This document shows positions 56,628 through 64,000 of a stretch of 64,000 nt of DNA, in pieces. The notes under the pieces were generated by a model. The model saw nothing but the letters and a program-made list of their open reading frames with translations. It did not search any database and was not told the DNA's origin. Source of the stretch: Taxillus chinensis (Eukaryota; Streptophyta; Magnoliopsida; Santalales; Loranthaceae); contig CM042090.1 in assembly GCA_023512835.1 (NCBI GenBank), positions 54,175,365 through 54,239,364 on the forward strand. The letters are read 5' to 3'. The position numbers and the translations under genes were made by a program. Position 1 is the first letter of the stretch. Every line of letters begins with the position of its first letter.

Positions 56628-56963
56628 GCGTCGGAGGTGGCTGTTGGCCAAGGGATAGTGATGTGTTTTCTTGTATTAGTTGTGTATGATTTGGTGTATT
56701 TGTTTTGTCTTTTAGACATGTGTTCATATTTGTGATGTGTTTTGAGATGTGTATTTGTGACATGCGGATATGTGTTATATGCATTATTGTGATGCATGTG
56801 GTTATGGATTATGGTGGTACCTTGTTATGTGCTGTTATGTGATGTGCGCGGTGTATGACCCATTTGGGTGTTTTGGCTCGCCGTGTGGCAAATGGGTAGC
56901 TTGTGTTTGTTTTCCTCGTATGTCATTTCTTTTCGAGGATGAAAAGTCTTAAGGGGGAGAGGA
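56628..56963 (+). other. 3' UTR and polypurine tract of element D
   Basis: A second copy of the pol-tail motif (TTCGAGGATGAAAAGTCTTAAG at about 56932-56953) precedes AAGGGGGAGAGGA (56951-56963), which abuts the LTR. No gene. Confidence 0.8.
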
Positions 56964-57646
56964 TGTAATGACCCGTGTGTAAGAAGTTAACCACAAACAC
57001 CTTGGATGTTGGTGCACAAGTTTGAGGTAAGAGATGAGCCCAAGAGGGGACTTTTGGGAGGTGCATGTGACAAGTGATAATGTACATTTATGCCCTAGGA
57101 AGATGCTATGCATATACATGCGGTTTTAAGCTGTTTTGGCAGATTTTGGAGCTCACTTTTGATATAGTAGATGGCCTCAAACAATTGGCGTGCAAGAACA
57201 AAAGTTTCTTAGAATGAGGTCCTCTATCTACCACAGAAATTTCAGAGCATTTGGAGCTGCACGTGAATTCACCCATTTCACGTGCAAGCATATTTTTGCT
57301 TCTCAGACCTCTACAAGATGCAAGGAGGCTTGGGGTGAAGTTTGAGTGCATTTGGAGCTGCACGCCAATTGGGGAATTGGTGTTCAAATTGGCGCGCAGG
57401 CATATTTTTGCATGGTTACCTTAGTTTTGTTATTCTAATCATCTTTTCCCAAAGGACCATGTTGGAATTGTCGATATATTGGTGTGTATGGATGTGGGAA
57501 GGTCAAAGCTTGTTCCATCAAAACTACGTCGTTTTGATGTTGGGATTCACTTAATCAAAACTACGTCGTTTTGATGTTGTGTTGTCTATATAAGGAGGAG
57601 AAGCCCCTCTGTTTTAGGTTTAGGGTTTGTTGCTCCACCAGCCGTC

Positions 57647-57681
<35 letters not shown>

Positions 57682-58836
57682 AGGAGTGCTCCTGGTTGCT
57701 GCCGGGCGTCTTGCGTGGGAGGTTGGTGTCTCGTGGGCGGACGGCGTTCGGCGTGGGAACAGAATATTGCTGTGTTGTTGCATTTTACTTGAGGTAGGGG
57801 TTCTGTTCTTGCTAATCCCTCTCTGTCCTAGGGTTCTTAGGTAGAATTCGGTCTATACTTGCTATTATATATATATATAAATCCATATAGGTGTGATCTC
57901 CTATATGGATGTTGGCCTTTAATGGCATTTTGGTGTGAATCTGTTGTTGGGCGGTCAGTGCATGTTACATGTTCGATGAAATGTCTGTGTGACTATTGTT
58001 GTGTGTATATGCCTAATATATGTTTGATAATATGCCTGTGTGGCCGGAGTTGTGATTTGGTGTATGTATGCATGCTGGGTGTTTGTTCTATTGCCTGAAT
58101 GGCTCGGTTGTGCACTTGTGAACGGGTGCACACCAAGTGTTTGGTTTTATGCTTGAGTGACCATGGTGTGAGTTGTGTGCATGACTGTGGTATCTGGCCT
58201 GAAGAGGTAGTTAAATTACTTTGCCTGAGCGGCGGTTGAACCAGTGGCCTGAAGAGGCGGTTAAACTACTTTGCCTGAGAGGCGGTTAAATCAGTGGCCT
58301 GAAGAGGCGGTTAAATTACTTGCTTGAGATGTGGTTTGTTAGCCAGTGTGGCTGGGGCTGAGGTTACGCCCGCTTGTGTGGAATATTTTATTTTTTCCTA
58401 ATACTGCCACGTCACTACACCTGTGCATATGCATGTAGCCGCTAGGAACATGGGAAGGGTTGGGGAGACTTGATCCCTACTAAGCTGTGGTTGCTTACCC
58501 CTCCTACTGTGTTTGTTTTCTAGGGACATACAGGCGTTAGGTGGATACACCAAGGTGGAAGACCATCTTCATTTTATTGTTCACTTCAGTAATGTAATTT
58601 CATAATTTATGTAACCCTAGGGGGGAAATGTACTAAGGGATTGAATTGTAGTAAGGAACATGATTGGTTTGTGAACCTTTGATGTTTGAAATTAAATAAA
58701 GATGTGGCATGTTTGATTTATTGTAATTGTTAGTCTTGTTTGTGTGGCATCCAGTAATCCAACCCCATTGCCCTTCGTATGGGTGAATGGGGAGTCACGT
58801 ACCGGTTTCCCCGAGTCGGAAATCCGGGGCGTGACA
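56964..58836 (+). repeat. 3' LTR of element D
   Basis: TGTAATGACCCG to GGGGCGTGACA. After ~105 bp of chromovirus-type start, sequence at 57069 reads TGATAATGTACATTTATGCC, very like the opening of the Athila-like LTR, and homology to that LTR continues for about 500 bp. Two ACGTCG boxes (about 57518-57573), TATATAA near 57586, an AG run at 57650-57678 and GGCCTGAAGAGG repeats (58197-58322) follow. Confidence 0.87.
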
Positions 58837-59597
58837 CATAAGGAGAGACAGAAATTCATTGATGTCTCACATCCCATTTCCCAATTAAGTGATGGCTTTT
58901 TCACATTCTATATCACAGCCTTTTATATTTACAACACAACAAACAAAAATTAGGATACATAGGAAGTCAAAGTGACTTAAAGGTCTTGCATCCTAACTAA
59001 ACACCAAACACTGAGCACTAATAAGTAATCACATCCTTACTTGACTCCTACCATTAAATAACCAATGTTGAATGCAAGAAGAGTATCAAATCAAACTATT
59101 ACCCAAAAACCATGAATGTCACTCAAGGGCTAAAAAGAAGCTGTTCTCATTTTTCATTTCTTTTTCACTCAACTTTAGGGGTTACTTAGGTCTATCATAG
59201 CATTTCATGCTCAGCTAATATTCAAAACTCAGCTCCAAAAACATGGTGATATCATTCAAAAGATAAAGACATGATTAAACCAATTCAGAGCACATTTTAA
59301 CTACTTTAACACCCTTATCACAACATGATACTAATGTGGCCCAAAAAGTAAAATTTGTAGGCCAAAATTGCATACTTAATATCAATGTCTCCACAAGCAA
59401 ATCATTCAAGCAAACAACTCAAACAATCATGCAACTAGATTTTTTTTGTTTTTTTTTGTTTTTTTGTTTTTTTAAAATTATAAATAAAACATGTAATCAC
59501 AACATAAAAGACTAGCAAGTGGCTCAAGTCACTCCCCATACACCACACTTAAAATATGCTATGTCCTCATGGCATGAAATAGGGAGTAGGAAAATAC
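58837..59597 (-). other. 3' UTR of element H
   Basis: Aligns in part with C (38670-39035) and B (26555-27512): CATGCCATGAGGACATAGCAT, TTAAGTGTGG. A-rich run near 59441-59475 (T-rich on the plus strand). No polypurine tract or LTR before the D junction. Confidence 0.7.
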
Positions 59598-59938
59598 TTA
59601 CCTCTCAGTTGGCACACTGTAATAGTAGATGACATTGGCCACCATTCGTCGCACCTGAGCCACAAAGTCAACCGACGTCTCACCGCGCACTTCCCAAGTT
59701 TCCTTCCCTTGCAGAATAGCCATCATGTAGTAGCAAGCAAAGATCCCACAGCTGAATTGGTCAGGCTTTGTAATCCCAAATTTTGAATGTTAAGAGCCAC
59801 CTCTCTAGCCCAGCCCAGCTCTGAAGCCTCCAAAGCCTGCATATCAAGAGCATGCCCCAAGAGTATCTCTTCCTCAGGTTGGCTATCAGTACTAGGTGAG
59901 TGCACCTCCTCCTGGCTAGTCCTCCTTGTATGCACCAT
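59598..59938 (-). pseudogene. Remnant third ORF of element H
   Basis: ATG at 59938 opens MVHTRRTSQEEVHSPS, then LGHALDMQALEASELGWAREVALNIQNLGLQSL, matching B. It then jumps, out of frame, to the protease C-terminus (PDQFSCGIFACYYMMAIL and YYYSVPTER in the other frame) and ends at 59598. About 1.9 kb present in B is deleted, at a short AAGCCTGACC-like junction. The catalytic Cys codon remains but the His and Asp are gone. The N-terminal start is cleaner than in B, confirming the MV-TRR start. Confidence 0.75.
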
Positions 59939-60030
59939 CTTTGGAATGAGAATAAAGAGCAAAAGAGCAGAGTTTCTCTAATACTCAGATCTGGAGTGAT
60001 TTTGGTGTGGAAGCCTTTGAAGTTGGCCTC

Positions 60031-60150
60031 TCTTTATATAGCGTGTAGAAGGAAAGATGCTCCAATTGGCGTGATACACGTGCCCCTAAGTTTTCAGAGT
60101 GTTCTGACCAATATAGCCCTTGCACGTGAATTGGTTGAATTGGCATGCAG
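60031..60150 (-). promoter_or_regulatory. Candidate internal promoter of the third ORF (element H)
   Basis: TATATAAAGA on the minus strand (60040-60031) lies about 95 nt upstream of the third-ORF ATG. Just upstream are CACGTG cores and an inverted repeat (about 60119-60145). Further upstream, at 60367-60392, is a second inverted repeat. The same arrangement occurs upstream of the LTR TATA boxes. Confidence 0.55.
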
Positions 60151-60704
60151 GTCAGAATCATCCCAAAATTTGGTGGTAGGTCCCCCTTGAGCTGGCAAGC
60201 AATAGTCCCTTCTGTACGTGAATTGTTTGAAGCTTCTAGGCGGGCTAAAATCGATAGTTTGCATTTTCGAGCCTCCATATGACAACTAGCAATTCGCGTG
60301 CAAGAGTAAACGTGATTCACATGGTCTTCATCTACCATTCCAGAAAGTTACAGCTCAAAAGGAGGTGCACGTGAATTGGGCAATTCACATGCAAATTCAC
60401 GTTCAGGCCCAAACTGGCCCAAATTTCTCCACTTTGTTGCTTGTGCATTATGGACCATCTTTAAGTCTTGCACGTGAATTGGTTGAGCCCATCTTCAAGC
60501 ACTTTTGGGCTTCACTTGCTCCTTGCACCTTGACTTTGACTTTAAAAACAATTCCACAAGTTCAGGACCCAATAATTTGCTCATCCTGCAAATGGTTAGC
60601 TAAGAAAGAAGCAAAGTCTCCTACACAATGGTTAGCTTGCAAAAAAATTTATTGAATAAAATAAATAAAAAAAAATAACATAAACTAAAATGCAGCAATA
60701 AACA

Positions 60705-60720
60705 TTGGGTTTCCTCCCAA
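60705..60720 (-). other. Conserved hairpin after integrase (element H)
   Basis: TTGGGAGGAAACCCAA in element sense, preceded by TTTAAATAAAGCGCTGG; one base differs from B and C in the loop. Confidence 0.68.
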
Positions 60721-60763
60721 CCAGCGCTTTATTTAAAGTCTGTAGCTAGACTTTCAGTTATGA

Positions 60764-61644
60764 TCATGCAATGGTGAAAGAGAGGGAATCAACTATCTCC
60801 CTCTGAGTTGAATCAAAGTATGGTTTCAGTCTGTTGCCATTCACCCAAAATTTCTTGCCATCTACAGCTTGGAGCTCAAAGCTCCCATATGGCTTCTTAT
60901 CAACTATCACAAAAGGTCCCATCCACTTGGACCTTAATTTTCCAGGAAATAACCTCAACCTTGTGTTAAATAGAAGAACTTTCTGCCCTAAGGTTAAAGG
61001 TTCATTGTTGAGTTGCCTATCATGCCATTTCTTAGTTCTTTCTTTGTAAAATTTAGCACTATCATAGGCATCCAGCCTAAGCTCATCTAACTCAATTAAT
61101 TGAGTAATCCTAAGCTCCTTGATCTCTTGTGGGTTAAAATTTAACTTCTTCAAGGCCCAATGAGCCTTATGTTCTAGTTCCACAGGCAAGTGACATGCCT
61201 TACCATATAGAATATGGTAAGGTGACATCCCAATGGGAGTTTTGTAAGCTGTCCTATATGCCCATAAGGCTTCATCAAGCCTTTGAGACCAATCTTTCCT
61301 ATTGGCTCCAACGGTTTTTCTCTAAAATGGCCTTAATCTCTCTGTTGGACACTTCGCTTGTCCATTAGCTTGTGGGTGGTAGGCTAAAGACTTCCTATGA
61401 GTGACACCATACTTGTTCAATAATTTGTCAAACAATTTGTTGCGAAATGACTACCCTCATCACTAATTATAGCCCTTGGTGTCCCAAAACGGCTAAAGAT
61501 GTTCCTAGTAAGGAAGTGAGTCACAACCCTAGCATCATTCACTCTAGTAGGAATAGCTTCTACCCACTTAGACACATAATCCACAGCAAGCAAAATGTAT
61601 GAATACCCATCAGAATTAGGGAATGGCCCCATGAAGTCAATGCC
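60764..61644 (-). pseudogene. Integrase core and C-terminus of element H
   Basis: Pieces 61632-61417 and 61228-60764 carry [17 protein letters not shown] (second catalytic Asp) and the C-terminal [23 protein letters not shown], ending with SLSFTIA. The frame is broken between 61417 and 61228, including the Glu region near 61350. TAG replaces the Trp of IWGIDF at about 61644. Layout and sequence follow B closely. Confidence 0.83.
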
Positions 61645-62471
61645 CTAAATGTCAAAAATTTCAACCGGAAGGATTCCAGTTAAGGGCATCTCATTTTTCC
61701 TAGACAGACCACCTACCCTTTGACATCTATCACACTTTTTGATGTAGACATAGGTGTCTTTAGCCATGTGAGGCCAATAAAAGCCACACTGCATGATTTT
61801 AGCCACAGTTCTTTGCACCCCAAAGTGGCCCCCATAATGTGATGCATAGCAATGATGTATTATGTCATCTACCTCCTCCTCAAGGACACACTTTCTAATG
61901 ATTTGGTCAGAACACCTCCTATAAAGAATTGGGTCTTCCCAAATGAATTTCTTAGCATCCACTACCAATTTCTTTCTCTGGTGGTAGTCAAACTGCTTGG
62001 GTATGAACCCAGTGGCTAAATAATTTGCTATGTCAGCAAACCAAGGAAGATGATGCACCTCGAACAACTTCTCATCAGGAAAGTCATCTATAATGGGTAG
62101 AGACTTAGGTGCATTCTCCACACGGGAGAGGTGATCAGCCACAGAATTTAGGGCTCCCTTTGTGTCTCTAATTTCAAGGTCAAATTCCTGGTAAAAGGAG
62201 AACCCACCTAATCAAGCGTGGCTTAGCTTCTTTTTTAGCAAACAAATATTTCAATACAGAGATGATCAGTATAAACAATGACTTTAGACCCCAAAAGGTA
62301 GGGTCTAAACTTGTTGCGACCATAAACCACGGCTAGCAACTCTTTCTCGGTGGTGGTATAGTTCCGTTGAGCACCATCTAAGGTCTTACTAGCATAGTAA
62401 ATGACCCTAAACACCTTTTCTCGCCTTTGCCCTAAGACTACCCCCACAAGATAATCACTTGCATCACACAT
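61645..62471 (-). pseudogene. RNase H and integrase zinc-binding region of element H
   Basis: 62471-62235 has MCDASDYLVGVVLGQ and [15 protein letters not shown]. 62142-61645 starts at ADHLSRVENAPKSLP and runs through HHCYASHYGGHFG and [16 protein letters not shown] to the TAG at about 61644. Between 62235 and 62142 the frame is disturbed (HTDH region). The zinc-binding His and Cys residues are all present. Confidence 0.83.
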
Positions 62472-63439
62472 TAGCTCAAAAGGTGAGCTCAGTCAGGTGT
62501 GACTATAATAGGTGCAGTGACTAACTTACCCTTGAGGATGTTAAAAGCTTCTAAGCAATCTGCATTAAACTCAAAGCTTGTGTCTTTTTCTAACAACCTA
62601 CTCATGGGTTTTGCAATTTTTGAGAAGTCTTTAATGAATCTCCTATAAAAGCCAGCATGGCCAAGGAAACTTCTCACTCCTTTTTCATTGGTTGGAGGTG
62701 GCAGAGTCTCAATAGTGGAGATTTTTGCCTTGTCTACCTCCAAACCATGTGCAGACACCTTGTGCCCTAGAACTATCCCCTCAGTTACCATGAAATGGCA
62801 TTTCTCCCAATTTAGGACTAGTTCCCTCTCCTCACATCTCTCTAAGACCACATCTAGATTTTTCAAGCACTGTCGGTAGGAGGAACCAAACACCGAGAAG
62901 TCATCGATGAAGACCTCCATGATCTCCTAAACCAAACCCTGAAAAATGGCCATCATACACCTTTGAAAGGTGGCAGGGGCATTACAAAGCCCAAATGGCA
63001 TTCTCCTAAATGCAAACGTGCCAAAAGGGCACGTGAAGGTGGTCTTTTCTTGGTCCTCGGGCTTAACCATGATCTGGTTATACCCGGAATAGCCATCTAA
63101 AAAGCAGTAGTGACTATAGCCAGCTAACCTATCCAACATTTGGTCAATGAAAGGAAGAGGAAAATGATCCTTCCTAGTAGCCTTGTTCAGCTTTCTATAG
63201 TCAACACACACTCTCCACCCCGTTACAGTGCGAGATGGGATCAATTCATTTTTCTCATTTTTAATCACGGTCATGCCCCCTTTCTTGGGCACAACATGCA
63301 ATGGACTCACCCACTCACTATCGGAAATAGCATAAATTATACCCGCATTTTTCCATTTTAAAATTTCTTTTCTAACAACTTCTTTCATGGCAGGGTTTAA
63401 TCTTCTTTGTCTTTCAACGAGTGGGTTTAAAATCATCAT
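62472..63439 (-). pseudogene. Reverse transcriptase of element H
   Basis: 63439-62927 has CVDYRKLN, FLDGYSGYNQI, FAFRRMPFGLCNAPATFQR. After a TAG at 62924-62926 (Glu in C), 62920-62489 has the catalytic FIDD, EKCHFMVTEGIVLGHKVS and SFLGHAGFYRRFIKDFS. Apart from that stop and the end near 62489 the RT is complete, the best-preserved RT among the Athila-like copies here. Confidence 0.87.
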
Positions 63440-64000
63440 TCATCAAAATTTTATGCATGCAAATCCCTAGACTAATACCCCTAATGTCTTCAATGTTCCA
63501 TCCTAGGGCCTTTTTGTGTTTCCTAAGGACTTCTAGCAATTGAGTACACTCCACATCATTCAAATTAGAAGCAACAATGACAGGGAATTGATTTGTAGAG
63601 TCTAGAAATTCGTACCTTAGGTGTCCAGGCAGCTCCTTCGGCTTTGGAGCTGGAGGCACGTCATCTTCTTTCTCCTCCTCGGCTTGCTCCGAGAGTTTGT
63701 AGTTTGCTCATCTTCCTCAGTTGTCAAGTACATCTCTTCATCTTGTTGAGCTTCTATATGCTGCAGGGCTCCATTATTGGTGGTGGTAATTTCTTCTGCC
63801 AAGTAGTCTTCCACCAATTCCTCAAGGTCTTCAACCCAAAGGCAGTCCTCCTCCTCTTGACCTTGCAAAGCCTTCCCCAAGTGGAAGACTAAGGTCTCCT
63901 CATTAATTCTCAGAGTTAGCTGCCCTTGAGCAACATCAATCATTGCACAACCTGTTCTGAGAAACGGTCTTCCAAGGAGTAGCTGAACTCCTCTATCTTC
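63414..64000 (-). pseudogene. Protease C-terminus and pol linker of element H
   Basis: The fragment at the window edge reads LLLGRPFLRT-type sequence, then MIDVAQGQLTLRINEETLVFHLGKAL and an acidic linker. KELPGHLRYEFLDSTNQFPVIVASNLND follows. A one-base shift near 63680 and a stop near 63414 separate it from RT. It matches 30750-31390 of element C. Confidence 0.8.

Larger units (their letters stand above)
39036..58836 (+). mobile_element. Element D: Tekay/Del-like chromovirus carrying nested E and solo LTR F
   Basis: Order: truncated 5' LTR, tRNA-Met primer site, gag, [element E], [solo LTR F], protease, RT, RNase H, integrase with chromodomain-like tail, polypurine tract, 3' LTR. Removing E with one CCCAG and F with one GGCAC rejoins gag-pro sequence. 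The first ~105 bp of the 5' LTR are absent, so no target duplication remains. Confidence 0.85.
58837..64000 (-). mobile_element. Element H: Athila-like element, minus strand, truncated at both window-visible ends
   Basis: From right to left: protease, RT, RNase H, integrase, hairpin, spacer with TATA, remnant third ORF, 3' UTR. It is cut at 58837 by the element D LTR and runs off the window at 64000. It is the third copy of the B/C family and lies inverted relative to C, on the other side of D. Confidence 0.85.

Overview
The window is repeat-dense nuclear DNA of a flowering plant, probably a eudicot with a retrotransposon-rich genome. I see no intact host gene, no tRNA or rRNA gene and no CRISPR array. 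Almost everything is nested or truncated Ty3/gypsy LTR retrotransposons of three lineages, plus one end of a CACTA DNA transposon and a few host-gene fragments. The species cannot be named from the sequence.

Layout. (1) 1-20022, minus strand: element A, an Ogre/Tat-type element. Read from right to left it has a 5' LTR (17098-20022), a tRNA-Arg-like primer site, an extra ORF1, gag, protease with a G-patch, a short pol intron, RT, two RNase H regions, integrase, a 3' UTR with a 37-bp tandem array, a polypurine tract, and a 3' LTR that leaves the window. A same-family solo LTR (6352-11085, TSD CATAT) sits inside the pol intron. That solo LTR itself carries a 1.6-kb pro-intron-RT segment. (2) 20023-22323 and 29004-30177: AT-rich DNA with a broken SIZ1-like PHD-finger gene fragment, an unidentified exon-like piece, and a CACTA terminus at 30177. 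(3) 22324-29003, plus: element B, a 5'-truncated Athila-like element. Downstream of integrase it carries a third ORF with a plant-transposon domain and a Ulp1/C48-like cysteine protease. (4) 30178-39035, plus: element C, a relative of B, interrupted by two solo LTRs (33260-34388, TSD CACCA; 37144-38664, reversed, TSD ATAGC). (5) 39036-58836, plus: element D, a Tekay/Del-type chromovirus. Its gag is interrupted by complete element E of a related subfamily (42457-51460, TSD CCCAG) and by solo LTR F (51488-53149, TSD GGCAC). (6) 58837-64000, minus: element H, a third Athila-like copy whose third ORF is mostly deleted.

How the parts work. Each element type once encoded Gag (particle), protease, RT/RNase H (cDNA synthesis) and integrase; the D/E integrases end in a chromodomain-like tail. 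Nearly all frames are now broken. The longest continuous coding stretches are the Ulp1-like ORF of B, the integrase-chromodomain ORF of D and the RT piece trapped in the A-family solo LTR.

Most noteworthy: (a) a Ulp1-like protease ORF in the env position of Athila-like elements, with His, Asp, Gln and Cys retained in two diverged copies; (b) a U3-like promoter region directly upstream of that ORF; (c) homologous U3 sequence shared by the Athila-like and Tekay-like LTRs; (d) recurrent 26-28-nt inverted-repeat boxes (11-nt arms, 4-6-nt centre) whose arm sequences vary but stay complementary.
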